DNA from: a virus
DNA: 64,000 nucleotides
Direction: 5' to 3' (one strand)
Virus record (IMG/VR): IMGVR_UViG_3300009506_000001
Coordinates: 1 to 64,000 of that record
In this document: positions 1 to 7,916 of the stretch, one piece after another
Numbering within the stretch: the first letter of the stretch is position 1
How the letters are laid out: every line of letters starts with the position of its first letter
The notes under the pieces: generated by a model
Database searches by the model: none
Told to the model about the DNA's origin: nothing
Seen by the model: the letters and a program-made list of their open reading frames with translations, nothing else
Made by a program: the position numbers and the translations under genes

Positions 1-645
1 TACGGCGTTAGGCTTTTTCTGGAACTGAGTAGCCCAGTATCTTGGACGGATTAGCGACTCAAGAACGATTCTTTGTTCAGGGGTAGTTTTGTCACGGAAG
101 AACACCATGAACTTGGGACTGTGGAGTAACAGCCAGGGTGAGAGTTTGCGTTCCTTGATCAGCTCTATGACATCATTTGCAGTCAGATACTCAAAGATAT
201 CACCCTCTTTGCACGCTGCTCTTTCGGCCCGATCCAATATTGTGTCGGTTGATATTTCAGCGTGTTCAACGGGAGAAGAGACTCTATCAAGGTGCTCCAT
301 ATAGATAGCATAAGTCTCATCCCGAGTCCACATGGTAGGTGGGAAATCCCGTTGGATCATCAGTTTGATGAACGTATGGGGATTAGGAAGATTCAGTTTC
401 TTTACGTGGTGGGCAAATCGGTTGAACGATTCGTAATAATTGGATTTCAGAAAGGTCTTCTCATCAGGCACACGTTTACGCTGAAATTTCATCCAGTCTT
501 GATAAAATCGCCATGCAGCCTGACCAAGAGGAGTCCGAAGATTCTCATCACGCAACATTGCCTTACACTTGTGCTTGATGAACCTCTGCTCGAACTTGAA
601 CCTCTTGCCACAGAAATGGCATTGGTATGGTGAGCCGTCTTTCAT
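1..645 (-). CDS. Zinc-finger protein, partial (runs off the window)
   Basis: An open minus-strand frame of 215 codons runs from an ATG at 645 to the window edge, so the C-terminus is missing. Residues 9-27 hold a Cys-x2-Cys ... His-x-Cys arrangement (C9, C12, H25, C27), which suggests a small zinc finger. The rest is rich in charged and aromatic residues with no fold I recognise. The start overlaps the stop of the clamp-loader small subunit as ATGA, so the two are probably translationally coupled and belong to one replication operon. It is not RegA, the gene T4 carries at this place. A nucleic-acid-binding role is only inference from the zinc motif and the neighbours. Confidence 0.75.
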   Translation of the reverse strand, partial: MKDGSPYQCHFCGKRFKFEQRFIKHKCKAMLRDENLRTPLGQAAWRFYQDWMKFQRKRVPDEKTFLKSNYYESFNRFAHHVKKLNLPNPHTFIKLMIQRDFPPTMWTRDETYAIYMEHLDRVSSPVEHAEISTDTILDRAERAACKEGDIFEYLTANDVIELIKERKLSPWLLLHSPKFMVFFRDKTTPEQRIVLESLIRPRYWATQFQKKPNAV

Positions 646-1124
646 CGACCTTTCAGTTCTTTCTTTAGTTTTGTTATGTCGTCTTTCTGTAATCCTAAGT
701 CCTCAGCATACTCCATGATATCATCGTTCGACAACAAAGGAAGTGCTTCGAGGGCGTGTTTGGTGTTGTATCCAAACTGATCACGAACAACACCCACAGT
801 GACAGGCAGCTTTGTTGATTTGCTGGAAACGGTCTTGTTCCAATAGTAACGCTGTGGTTTATTAGGACCGCAAAGCGTCATCAAATCATAGAGAAGCTGT
901 GGGTGTTTGTGCAGGGAGAACACAAAAGGATTGACCAACTCATTGATGTAGATAATCTGAGTTGGGTTGGAGGTGCCTGATAACCAACGAGTGACAATAA
1001 CCGGCAAAAACCCCTTCTTCTCCTCCTCGGAGAGGTTCTCATACCCCTTAGTATTCTTCGTGCTGATCATGTTCAGCACTTTGAAGATATCAAGTTTTCT
1101 AGTTGGAGTCTTTTTTGCTGCCAT
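642..1124 (-). CDS. 62: DNA polymerase clamp-loader small subunit (gp62-like)
   Basis: This 160-residue protein resembles the short gp62 forms of cyanophage-type T4 relatives: an N-terminal helix with a stretch of Asn and Lys, a PVIVTRWLSG-type segment near residue 45, and an Arg/Tyr/Trp-rich middle. In T4 one gp62 joins four gp44 subunits to load the gp45 sliding clamp at primer ends using ATP. Here gp44 lies upstream in the same direction but is separated from it by four genes. The start lies inside the last 26 bases of the HNH gene, and no clear Shine-Dalgarno precedes the ATG, so translation may depend on coupling. The assignment rests on remembered similarity and on context. Confidence 0.7.
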   Translation of the reverse strand: MAAKKTPTRKLDIFKVLNMISTKNTKGYENLSEEEKKGFLPVIVTRWLSGTSNPTQIIYINELVNPFVFSLHKHPQLLYDLMTLCGPNKPQRYYWNKTVSSKSTKLPVTVGVVRDQFGYNTKHALEALPLLSNDDIMEYAEDLGLQKDDITKLKKELKGR

Positions 1125-1677
1125 TTACTATTCCAGTATAATATTCGTACAATAGTTTTAATTCTTGTATACTACTATCACCTTTAAGTCTATTAGCTCT
1201 CCAACTAACCACTACAACATTATCTTTTACATATCCTTTTGTAGGATCAATACGGTCTAAAGATGGCGAATAGTCTTTTTCCTTTCTGGTTACTCCTATC
1301 TTCATGGGAATACCAAGGACAGGACACTCGGATGGAATCACTATATCTTCTTTTGTAATAGAGAACTCCAAGTTGTTATCTCTTGCTCGGCACCTTGCTT
1401 GGGCAACCATTTTGGTGATATACCCCTCCTCTGTACTTAAACTTTTACGCTTTCGGTCAACATATCCCTGTTTGTTACTTTCATAGTACGCTTTGCTAAG
1501 TTGTTTTTGCCGATTATATAATTCTTGGTCTTGCCGTCGTTCTCGGTGATACCTGGCATTGCAGGACTTACACACTTTAGCGATTCCGTCAACAGCGGAT
1601 CGGTCTTTCCCAAACTCCTCCACAGGAATTAGTTCGTCACCATGATATTTCCCATAACATTTTCTAAGATTATCCAT
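1099..1677 (-). CDS. HNH endonuclease, probable free-standing homing nuclease
   Basis: The 192-residue protein has a Cys-x2-Cys pair (C36, C39) followed by a basic helix, and a C-terminal HNH-like core: CPVLGIPM near residue 115, then SLDRIDPTKGYVKDN near 138-152. That spacing is typical of phage HNH nucleases. Its base composition is more AT-rich than the flanking replication genes, and it sits between two parts of an operon that T4 keeps together. Both points fit a mobile gene. Its end overlaps the gp62-like start by 26 bases in another frame. A late-type element lies just upstream of its ATG. Nuclease activity and homing behaviour are inferred. Confidence 0.8.
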   Translation of the reverse strand: MDNLRKCYGKYHGDELIPVEEFGKDRSAVDGIAKVCKSCNARYHRERRQDQELYNRQKQLSKAYYESNKQGYVDRKRKSLSTEEGYITKMVAQARCRARDNNLEFSITKEDIVIPSECPVLGIPMKIGVTRKEKDYSPSLDRIDPTKGYVKDNVVVVSWRANRLKGDSSIQELKLLYEYYTGIVNGSKKDSN

Positions 1678-1701
1678 TTACTTTCTCCTATTGAATAATC
1701 T

Positions 1702-1709
1702 TATTTATG
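1702..1709 (-). promoter_or_regulatory. T4-type late promoter element CATAAATA
   Basis: Minus-strand CATAAATA, one base from the T4 late consensus, about 25 bases upstream of the HNH start at 1677. An SD-like GGAGAAAG lies between. Confidence 0.55.
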
Positions 1710-1720
1710 TAGAATGCAAA

Positions 1721-2065
1721 TTATTTCTTGTTATTTACATTCGGCAGCGAAATTCGGCGAGAGCAAAACTTGCACTCGACGTGCGTATCTTTCAGGACCA
1801 ACTGCTCGAACGGATGAACGCATTCCTGTACCATCACATTGCGGAGAACCTGAATACGGTCAAACACCTCATGTTTCTGAGCTGTCAGTTCGATAATCTG
1901 ATCCTCTATTGGTCGTAGTTCAGTAAGAAGCGACACCATGTTCTTCATCTTGCGATTCCATGACGTCTTCTCGCTGCGATCAGCGTTGTTTGCTACTGAC
2001 TCAAGAATGCGACGCTGTTTTGCTTCTTCTGTTGATTCGCCTTCTGGTTTCTTTTTTCTTGCCAT
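1721..2065 (-). CDS. Conserved hypothetical protein with C-terminal zinc pair
   Basis: The frame opens at 2113, but the start chosen is the ATG at 2065 because it overlaps the stop of the upstream gene as TAATG, the coupling arrangement used throughout this phage. The resulting 114-residue protein starts MARKKKPEGES, has a long charged helix region (about residues 15-85) that could form a coiled coil, and ends with a conserved-looking tail: His and Cys near residue 84, then VECKFCSRR, a CxxC pair. A small zinc-binding protein is plausible. Function unknown; it lies in the clamp-loader operon. Confidence 0.65.
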   Translation of the reverse strand: MARKKKPEGESTEEAKQRRILESVANNADRSEKTSWNRKMKNMVSLLTELRPIEDQIIELTAQKHEVFDRIQVLRNVMVQECVHPFEQLVLKDTHVECKFCSRRISLPNVNNKK

Positions 2066-2343
2066 TATACTTTTCCTAGTTTGCGTAGTGCGAGACTTAC
2101 ATCGTGCCACCAACTGGATTCAATGTAGTACTCCATGCTAATGCCTTCTTCGTATGCTGAACCAGGCTCGTCTCCAAAATCTCGGTCACACCCTGCACAG
2201 AAGTTATCCCGGTAGTGCAACTCTATTGGTATGAGAGCTTCCATCAGCTCGTTAAGAGCTTCAAGGTTCGGTGTGTCTTCGATGCCCCGTTTGACCTTTT
2301 TAAGGTATGCCTGTGCAATCTCAATGTCTTGCTTGATACTCAT
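2065..2343 (-). CDS. Hypothetical protein in the clamp-loader operon
   Basis: A 92-residue acidic protein, coupled at both ends: its start overlaps the upstream stop by four bases and its stop overlaps the next ATG by one. It contains FCAGCDRDFGDEPGS near residue 48, with a CxxC that might bind metal, and a Trp-Trp-His near residue 80. No family recognised. It is one of three small genes between the two clamp-loader subunits. Confidence 0.65.
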   Translation of the reverse strand: MSIKQDIEIAQAYLKKVKRGIEDTPNLEALNELMEALIPIELHYRDNFCAGCDRDFGDEPGSAYEEGISMEYYIESSWWHDVSLALRKLGKV

Positions 2344-2738
2344 ATTCCCCTCATTGCTCGCTCGTAAGCATCGTCATCGCTATTTTCAACTGTGATTGAA
2401 CATTCGCCTTCATTCAGCACTGCTGTCCGATACTCAATTCTGACCTCGGGATAGTAACCATCGTGCGGAATAACATTCCAGCCATGGCCATCATATTGAA
2501 GCACGCCCTCTGGAACCTCTGGAACATGCCAACGCATGTTGGTTTCAAGCTCAGCTACCCGCTTTTTCAGTTTGTCGATTTCATCCTGCAACGGATTACT
2601 TACATCGATAAAAGAGTTGGCCTGTGCAGCAAGCACGCTACCCGAAAACAGTGGTTGGACGGTGCCGGGTTCGTCTGTTAGTTTTTCTTTCTTTTCCAAA
2701 ATCTGATCATACCACCACTGTGGTTCTCCACATGCCAT
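2340..2738 (-). CDS. Hypothetical protein with conserved DDAYxRAMxGI tail
   Basis: This 132-residue protein begins after an AAGGAG site nine bases upstream of the ATG. A heptad-like stretch (about residues 48-68, NPLQDEIDKLKKRVAELET) suggests a short coiled coil, and a Gly/Trp/Pro-rich middle follows. The last residues, DDDAYERAMRGI, closely match the end of another small protein encoded next to gp46 (58634-58870). The rest of the two proteins is unlike. The gene follows gp44 directly, with 11 bases between them. Function unknown; the tail may be a docking peptide. Confidence 0.7.
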   Translation of the reverse strand: MACGEPQWWYDQILEKKEKLTDEPGTVQPLFSGSVLAAQANSFIDVSNPLQDEIDKLKKRVAELETNMRWHVPEVPEGVLQYDGHGWNVIPHDGYYPEVRIEYRTAVLNEGECSITVENSDDDAYERAMRGI

Positions 2739-2749
2739 GATTGTTCTCC

Positions 2750-3676
2750 TTATAGGTTGGCTAGACGTATAAACATGGCTGCAGCGTTGATTTCTGGATC
2801 TGCTACAACCCCGTGCTTATATAGATGGTCAGCAATGATAACAATCCCCTCTTCCCACTTTGCATCATTACCAAACTTTCTCGACTTGTTAAGGTTCTCA
2901 TAAAGGAAACGATAAACAGCTTCCCATTCTTCCGCTGGAACAGTTGCACAAAGGAGCTTACGAATTTCCAGCCAGTTATCCATAGACAGTAGGTCAAGCA
3001 GCTGGAACTTGTAATCGCCTGCTTCAACTTCCGTCGGAGGCATCAGGTTGCCATCAACAACATTCTGCTGAACGAGGTTGATAATCTTGCGAATGTCAGG
3101 GTAGCCAGCAGCGACATACTTGTACAGAAGGTCTTCGTTAAACTTAACGTGCTCTTCAATAAGAATCATTGCAACACGTTCGGCAATGTCATCTTTATCG
3201 AATGCGTGAAAACGGAACTGCTGACAACGAGACTTTATAGCAGGGATGATCTTGTGGTCATAGTTACAGGTGAGAACAAAACGAGCAGCGTCAGCATACT
3301 CTTCCATCAGCTGGCGTAACACCGCTTGTGCGTTGTGAGTCAGGTAATCGGCCTCTTCCAGTTGAACCACCTTGAAGTTTCCAATTGCCCACGAAGAAAC
3401 AAACCCCTTGATCTTCTCCCTGATCGTATCAACATTGTTCTCATCGGAAGCGTTGATAAGAAGGACGTCGGTTGGATCAACATCGAGGGTGCGAACAAGC
3501 ATTTTCGATAGGGTAGTCTTGCCAGAGCCCTGAACACCCGAAAGGAGCAAGTGAGGAATACTACCCTCACCTATCATGCGAAGAATAGCACGCTTTTGGG
3601 ATTCGTCTTGCCAGATATAATCTTCGACTGTTTGAGGGCGGTATTTCTCCACCCATAATTTCTGTAGGTCTGCCAT
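2750..3676 (-). CDS. 44: DNA polymerase clamp-loader large subunit, AAA+ ATPase (gp44)
   Basis: A 308-residue AAA+ ATPase. The N-terminus WVEKYRPQTVEDYIWQ is the clamp-loader signature, the Walker A loop GVQGSGKT is at residues 47-54, a Walker B-like VVQLEEAD follows near residue 105, and the SRC motif with the arginine finger (IKSRCQQF) is near residue 150. Length and motif order match T4 gp44 (319 residues). Four copies with one gp62 open the gp45 clamp during replication and late transcription. The start at 3676 has an AAGGAG site, and a near-perfect sigma70 promoter lies 24-53 bases upstream, so this is the first gene of an early operon. Confidence 0.95.
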   Translation of the reverse strand: MADLQKLWVEKYRPQTVEDYIWQDESQKRAILRMIGEGSIPHLLLSGVQGSGKTTLSKMLVRTLDVDPTDVLLINASDENNVDTIREKIKGFVSSWAIGNFKVVQLEEADYLTHNAQAVLRQLMEEYADAARFVLTCNYDHKIIPAIKSRCQQFRFHAFDKDDIAERVAMILIEEHVKFNEDLLYKYVAAGYPDIRKIINLVQQNVVDGNLMPPTEVEAGDYKFQLLDLLSMDNWLEIRKLLCATVPAEEWEAVYRFLYENLNKSRKFGNDAKWEEGIVIIADHLYKHGVVADPEINAAAMFIRLANL

Positions 3677-3699
3677 ATTATAATTCTCCTTATCGGAGC

Positions 3700-3729
3700 A
3701 TTATACAGCATTCACGAAAGCGTTGTCAA
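3700..3729 (-). promoter_or_regulatory. Sigma70-type early promoter for gp44 operon
   Basis: On the minus strand, TTGACA (3724-3729) and TATAAT (3700-3705) with an 18-bp spacer. Both hexamers match consensus exactly. The gp44 ATG is at 3676. Confidence 0.85.
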
Positions 3730-3733
3730 CTAA

Positions 3734-4993
3734 TCACCCATATGGATATGCTGGTGGGGTAAAGTTACTCGTCCAACGTGGTGTTCCTATGCTGAGACGG
3801 AATTCATCAATATATCCATCCATCGAACTAGGTGAATATATTGCACCCGATACATAGAAACTTCCTAGTCTTAGTGAGGACGTGCTGTCGTGCACAACAT
3901 CTGTTGCCATGTTGTATGTTGAAGGTGAACCATATAGCATTCCGTCGATGAAAAGACGGAGGTCCGTACCACTGCGTGTGGCCGCTACATGGTACCATGT
4001 GTTCAATGAAGGTGTCCAAGACCCAACGCCCGTCGTAGCCACTTTGTTGGTTATTCCGTCTGTTGTATAGGTAAACTGTAGTGCGTTGTTGCTGTTACTG
4101 TACTGAAGGAGCCAACCCTTTTGATTTGCTGCGCCGCCATCAAAGTGAGATGCAATACAGTTACCTGGATTGAGACTGTTGAAATTGACCCAACAGTCGA
4201 CGGCAAAGTCGCTTGAACCAAGCGACCAATCTGTGTCGTCTGCTGACTTGATTTCATCTATCGATGGCGAGCCTGACCACGTACGCATAGACGTCGCCCC
4301 AAATTTTGCTCTTGCTGTGCTGTGCTGTGCACCATTCAACATTTGTACTGTGTGAGGACTATGCGTACCGCCAATGCTGCTGTCAACAGCTGTTGTATCG
4401 CCATCAAATGTATCCGAGTGTACCAACAGCTTGGTAAAGGAATCATTACCAGGCACGGTACCCCAAGTAAAAGTTTCTGGGATGTTAATTCTAAATGGAC
4501 CAACTTGGTAGATATTTCCTGCAGTGATGTTAATATCTGGTAGGGTCATGTCGCCAACGGGTGAACCACCAATTTGTGACACTGTTCCGGCTATGCAAGG
4601 AAGCCAATAGTCAGTGGGTGGAGAACCATGGGTACCATGGTCACGTGGATCAAAATTTGTTTTGCCTGTCCAACACCACCACGTAGCTACACCGCTTTGT
4701 ATGGCTGGATAAAACCGTGGTTCAAAATACAAGGCTCCGTCAACTTGGCTTAAATTTAAATAGAGGTTATCAATCTCAATTAGAACATCCTTTGGTGGAG
4801 AACCGGATATACGAGACCAGTCGGGTGCCAAATTATCAAGTTCTGTTTGTGAAGGTAAAGTTCCCTTCATGATACGAACCCGACCTGTACTATGGGCAAA
4901 GCTCGGCGTATAGAGATATGCCGATGAACCATCACGGATTCCGTTAGCTACTACAGCATCTCGTGCATCGATTGAAAGTTTAATGGTAGGCAT
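3734..4993 (-). CDS. Tail-fibre-like structural protein with C-terminal LamG domain
   Basis: The ATG at 4993 (MPTIKLSIDARDAV) is chosen because AGGAAT stands upstream; the frame itself opens further, at 5029, inside the neighbouring gene. The 419-residue protein has two parts. Residues about 1-190 match the neighbour at 5784-6332 (shared RIM.GT.PSQ, W.R..GSP..VLIE and WW.WTG motifs). Residues about 205-419 are a LamG/concanavalin-like beta sandwich (DWSLGSSDFAVDCWV, LNTWYHVAATRSG, LRLFIDG, IDEFRLS). LamG folds bind sugars or proteins, so it may be a receptor-binding or decoration protein. It holds five Gly-Ser-Pro tripeptides. Last gene of a coupled cluster driven from the late promoter at 7908. 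Confidence 0.8.
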   Translation of the reverse strand: MPTIKLSIDARDAVVANGIRDGSSAYLYTPSFAHSTGRVRIMKGTLPSQTELDNLAPDWSRISGSPPKDVLIEIDNLYLNLSQVDGALYFEPRFYPAIQSGVATWWCWTGKTNFDPRDHGTHGSPPTDYWLPCIAGTVSQIGGSPVGDMTLPDINITAGNIYQVGPFRINIPETFTWGTVPGNDSFTKLLVHSDTFDGDTTAVDSSIGGTHSPHTVQMLNGAQHSTARAKFGATSMRTWSGSPSIDEIKSADDTDWSLGSSDFAVDCWVNFNSLNPGNCIASHFDGGAANQKGWLLQYSNSNNALQFTYTTDGITNKVATTGVGSWTPSLNTWYHVAATRSGTDLRLFIDGMLYGSPSTYNMATDVVHDSTSSLRLGSFYVSGAIYSPSSMDGYIDEFRLSIGTPRWTSNFTPPAYPYG

Positions 4994-5003
4994 AAAATTA
5001 TTC

Positions 5004-5453
5004 CTAATGTGGTTTAAATGACATGCCAAAATACGTCAATGTTACTGGATTACCGACAGTAAGTGTCAACGAATCCAAACGAACCATAGCAGTGCCGGTC
5101 GTTAAAGAAACGTCACCAAGCACCCATCCGTTCCAGTTATTGGTCGTATATAACGCAAACCACGTAGCTGTACCAGATGCTGAAGCATTAACCGGATTTG
5201 TTGAGGGTGTGACTTGCAATCTAACAAATCCACCATCTTCTACTGATGGTATGGTAGGAATACCCGCCATATAAAATGAAGTAAATGAAGCCAACAAATC
5301 TGCACTTGTGCTAGCTGCAGTCCAGGCATTTACATCGGTGGGGATCGTTCCTTGATATATGTTGAGCGTATTATATACCGTACCACTATATGTGATGCGT
5401 GAGAATCCAATTGCCATGGCTGTAGAATAAGCAAAGTTTACCAAAAGTCCCAT
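5004..5453 (-). CDS. Tail-fibre-like structural protein, paralogue
   Basis: A 149-residue beta-rich protein related to the product of 6342-6872: both have a YQG.IPTD / YKGPIPTD motif near residue 35-45, LLA.. segments, a GTATWFALY / GTASWWAMW strand, and the closing GDVSL ... LDSL ... G.PV.L pattern. Its ATG overlaps the upstream stop as TAATG. It has no Gly-Ser-Pro, unlike most proteins of the cluster. Probably a virion surface or fibre module; function not known. Confidence 0.7.
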   Translation of the reverse strand: MGLLVNFAYSTAMAIGFSRITYSGTVYNTLNIYQGTIPTDVNAWTAASTSADLLASFTSFYMAGIPTIPSVEDGGFVRLQVTPSTNPVNASASGTATWFALYTTNNWNGWVLGDVSLTTGTAMVRLDSLTLTVGNPVTLTYFGMSFKPH

Positions 5454-5782
5454 TATATAAATCCTAAATCTGGTGAACCAACAAATGTGGCTACTGTAAC
5501 TGTTAGTGTTTCCATTGGCCCTGGTTTTGCGGCACTCGCTGTACCTGCAATAGCTTTGTTACTCATGGTTACTGGCATACTGATTGTATCATCTGTGGCA
5601 CGCAAGGAACCTGCAATACCAGCATTAGACATGGATACTGCAAACGTTACGGTATCATCTGTGGCACGCAAGGAACCTGCAATACCAATGTCAAACAACG
5701 AAACTGGTAAAATAAAATCGCCACCAAATCCTGTTGGTGGAGGTGGAGGTGGTATTTTTCCTGTTATTACAATAACAGCCAT
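5453..5782 (-). CDS. Small repeat-containing structural protein
   Basis: The ATG at 5782 (MAVIVITGKI) is chosen because it directly follows the stop of the upstream gene at 5784. An AAGGAG lies a rather long 13 bases upstream. The 109-residue protein has a run of six prolines near residue 10 and then two and a half repeats of a 22-residue unit (GIAGSLRATDDT plus ten residues), seen in DNA as an exact 36-base repeat. It ends FVGSPDLGFI. Composition is Ala/Gly/Thr/Val-rich with almost no Lys, as in secreted or fibre proteins. No family recognised. Confidence 0.65.
   Translation of the reverse strand: MAVIVITGKIPPPPPPTGFGGDFILPVSLFDIGIAGSLRATDDTVTFAVSMSNAGIAGSLRATDDTISMPVTMSNKAIAGTASAAKPGPMETLTVTVATFVGSPDLGFI
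5586..5687 (-). repeat. Direct repeat, two 36-bp copies 66 bp apart
   Basis: Bases 5586-5621 and 5652-5687 are identical. They lie in frame in the small structural gene and encode the repeated AGSLRATDDT segment; the 66-base period equals 22 codons. Confidence 0.9.
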
Positions 5783-5783
5783 T

Positions 5784-6332
5784 TTAGTAAGAGAAACTCC
5801 TTGGCATCTTGAATTGAGCTGGTCCAAGTTCGTACGTCTGACCAGCAACGATATTCAAGTCAGCTAGTGTCATAGACCCACTACCACCCACAAGAGTGAT
5901 ATCACCCATTAACATACCAAGCCAAAATGCTGAGCCACCTGGATTGTTACCTCGATCCGCTGGATTATAACTTTGGTATCCTGTCCACAGCCACCAAGAG
6001 GCGACGCCACTATTTGCAGCAATTGCGGTTTGTAGTGTCCACTCTACGTAGGCATCGGTTCCAGTTATAAAGTTACTAAACTGTGCAGTAGTGTGTGCTC
6101 TTTCAATCAGCACTTCGCTTGGTGAGCCAATTAACCGATCCCACTCTGGATAGCCATACATATCGATATCATTTTGAGATGGTACTGTACCACTCATGAT
6201 TCGGAGATAGCCTGTAGTTCCACCTGCTGTGTACGCCATAGCTGGTTGGCCTGTGGTGGCTGTACCCGACGTAATACCATGGTTGTCACAAATTTTGTTT
6301 GCGATCTGTGTTGTAAATTTGATTTCTGCCAT
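5784..6332 (-). CDS. Tail-fibre-like structural protein, paralogue
   Basis: A 182-residue protein starting MAEIKF after an AAGGAAT site. Over its whole length it aligns with the N-terminal half of the LamG protein at 3734-4993: a YLRIMSGTVPSQNDID motif near residue 45, an EWDRLIGSPSEVLIE segment, ASWWLWTGYQSYNPADRG near residue 120, and a closing TLADLNI...YELGP. This suggests gene duplication followed by fusion of LamG to one copy. One Gly-Ser-Pro is at the position shared with the paralogue. Likely a fibre or baseplate-associated module. Confidence 0.7.
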   Translation of the reverse strand: MAEIKFTTQIANKICDNHGITSGTATTGQPAMAYTAGGTTGYLRIMSGTVPSQNDIDMYGYPEWDRLIGSPSEVLIERAHTTAQFSNFITGTDAYVEWTLQTAIAANSGVASWWLWTGYQSYNPADRGNNPGGSAFWLGMLMGDITLVGGSGSMTLADLNIVAGQTYELGPAQFKMPRSFSY

Positions 6333-6341
6333 GGCGATTCC

Positions 6342-6872
6342 TTATGCCTGAAATTTAACTGCCCAATGCAATAGCTGTACTGGAGTACCTGCAACCAGAT
6401 TTAAACTATCTAGGTGTGCTGATCCAATACCACCACTGAGAGAAACGTCACCAATGACAGCACCATATGTTGTCATTGGAAAACTTCCTCCGGAGCCGGT
6501 TCTACTCCACATAGCCCACCATGAAGCTGTTCCCGTTCCAACAGCCGTGACCGTTTGTGGATATGGGTAGTAGCTTGGATCAAAAACAACCTCTTGGACG
6601 TTTAGTGTTGGATCATTGGTAGGTACGGTGTGATCAGTGATCTTAAAGTTATTCCACTCTGCAAGCAAGTTTGAGGAAGGTGAGCCTTCACCAGGAGGAG
6701 AACCACCTACTGGATATCCATCAAAAAAGTCATTTGCGTCAGTGGGTATTGGTCCTTTATATACCTGGAAAACGTTTCTGTCAGGGGTACTAGAAATCCA
6801 TGATGAGGAAGTGTATATAAACCCTTGAATCATCCCAGCGTAAAAACCAAAATTTGCACGTAGTACTGCCAT
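6342..6872 (-). CDS. Tail-fibre-like structural protein, paralogue
   Basis: A 176-residue beta-rich protein whose ATG overlaps the stop of the membrane-protein gene (TAATG) with GGAAG just before. It pairs best with 5004-5453. Compared with that paralogue it has an extra loop near residues 50-65 containing two Gly-Ser-Pro tripeptides (GGSPPGEGSPSSN), which looks like an insertion into an otherwise shared framework. Function unknown; co-expressed with the other fibre-like genes. Confidence 0.7.
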   Translation of the reverse strand: MAVLRANFGFYAGMIQGFIYTSSSWISSTPDRNVFQVYKGPIPTDANDFFDGYPVGGSPPGEGSPSSNLLAEWNNFKITDHTVPTNDPTLNVQEVVFDPSYYPYPQTVTAVGTGTASWWAMWSRTGSGGSFPMTTYGAVIGDVSLSGGIGSAHLDSLNLVAGTPVQLLHWAVKFQA

Positions 6873-7882
6873 TACTCTTCCCCATGTTCTTCTACGGTGT
6901 TTTTCTTATTTATCCGCTGAGGATTACGAACCCGCTCTGTTACCCTTTTTCGTGCGAGCATTTCCTCAAGCATCGTCTTTTGCAGCTGTTTTTCTGGTGT
7001 TAGCTCGGCGGCGGTACTCATTTTTGCAAGCATCGCCTCAATTGCTTCCACTGTCATACCACCAACGTCTGTGGGTGAACCGTGCTCGTCTTTTATCTGC
7101 TCATCGAGTCCCATTATTTCTTCGTACACGTGCATTGCCCCTGATACCTTCTCGTGCTTTTTCTCACGGTCAAGTACTGCAATGTTGGCACCAATCGTTA
7201 GAATAACAGCGAGTGGATCAAATGCAAATATGATTAGGAAGATCATATATTTCGTTGCATCATCAATGTCACGGTTGAACGCCTTTGCAATGAAAACGAT
7301 TGGTCCTGTGTGTGCTTCCTGCTGGACGATCGTTGTTCGGAGTTTGCCTTGCTCTGTTGTTACTTGCGTATATTCAGATGCCAGACGTTCCAGTTCAGTA
7401 CGAATACGCTGACGGTCTGCCTCTTGTGACTCACGCATTCTTCTACGGTTCGTACTGTGGTTGCCTGGAATAGCATCAATCTGTGCATCCATTCGAGCCA
7501 CTTCAGCGTTCAATTCAATCTTTTGTTTGTCGATTTCTGCTTTGCGGCTGCTGTAAGTCTCAATCTGAGTCTGCATCTGGTCAAGAGGTAAAACGTCCTG
7601 CTGGTATGCAGATGAGAGGAAACCAAAGATACCAGCCGATGTAATCATCATCAGGACAAGGATGGCTGCAATTAGATAAGTCTTCATGAGGAAACCTATC
7701 TTGTTCCAGTAGCGATACACATAAGATGCTGCAACCAGTTTACCTGCCTCGAGAGAGGAGGCCATTATGACAACTGGCCAGAACGTGCCAGCAAAGATTT
7801 GTGCCAATCCGTAGATCGAGAAGAACGCTGCCGAACTTGCGATCGACAGCGTGGATAGAATTAGGATTGTGATGAAAAACAT
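6872..7882 (-). CDS. Membrane protein with central coiled coil
   Basis: A 336-residue protein. Three hydrophobic segments lie in the first 100 residues (about 1-22, 25-48 and 70-95), then a long charged helix (about 110-205, Glu/Gln/Arg-rich heptads), a further strong membrane segment (about 215-245, YMIFLIIFAFDPLAVILTIG), and a charged tail. It probably sits in the host inner membrane with the coiled coil on one side. One Gly-Ser-Pro is in the tail. Translation starts at a very strong AAGGAGGT site, which can be masked by a hairpin, directly below a late promoter. Similar proteins of unknown role occur in T4-like phages. Confidence 0.75.
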   Translation of the reverse strand: MFFITILILSTLSIASSAAFFSIYGLAQIFAGTFWPVVIMASSLEAGKLVAASYVYRYWNKIGFLMKTYLIAAILVLMMITSAGIFGFLSSAYQQDVLPLDQMQTQIETYSSRKAEIDKQKIELNAEVARMDAQIDAIPGNHSTNRRRMRESQEADRQRIRTELERLASEYTQVTTEQGKLRTTIVQQEAHTGPIVFIAKAFNRDIDDATKYMIFLIIFAFDPLAVILTIGANIAVLDREKKHEKVSGAMHVYEEIMGLDEQIKDEHGSPTDVGGMTVEAIEAMLAKMSTAAELTPEKQLQKTMLEEMLARKRVTERVRNPQRINKKNTVEEHGEE

Positions 7883-7885
7883 GTA

Positions 7886-7908
7886 ACCTCCTTATATTTT
7901 CAGGAGGT
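7886..7908 (-). promoter_or_regulatory. Hairpin that can mask the ribosome-binding site of the membrane-protein gene
   Basis: Minus-strand ACCTCCT (7902-7908) pairs over 7 bp with AGGAGGT (7886-7892), the SD of the gene starting at 7882; the loop is 9 bases. The 5' arm begins directly after the late element, so a message started there would lack most of it. Confidence 0.7.
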
Positions 7909-7915
7909 ATTTATA
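7908..7915 (-). promoter_or_regulatory. T4-type late promoter element TATAAATA
   Basis: Exact T4 late consensus on the minus strand, 25 bases before the ATG at 7882. It probably drives the fibre-like cluster down to 3734. Confidence 0.8.
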
Positions 7916-7916
7916 C

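Noticed and set aside
5487-5867. Plus-strand frame over the small repeat protein
   Set aside because: Shadow of the repeat gene; its strand lacks a start site and promoter, and it overlaps two coupled minus-strand genes.
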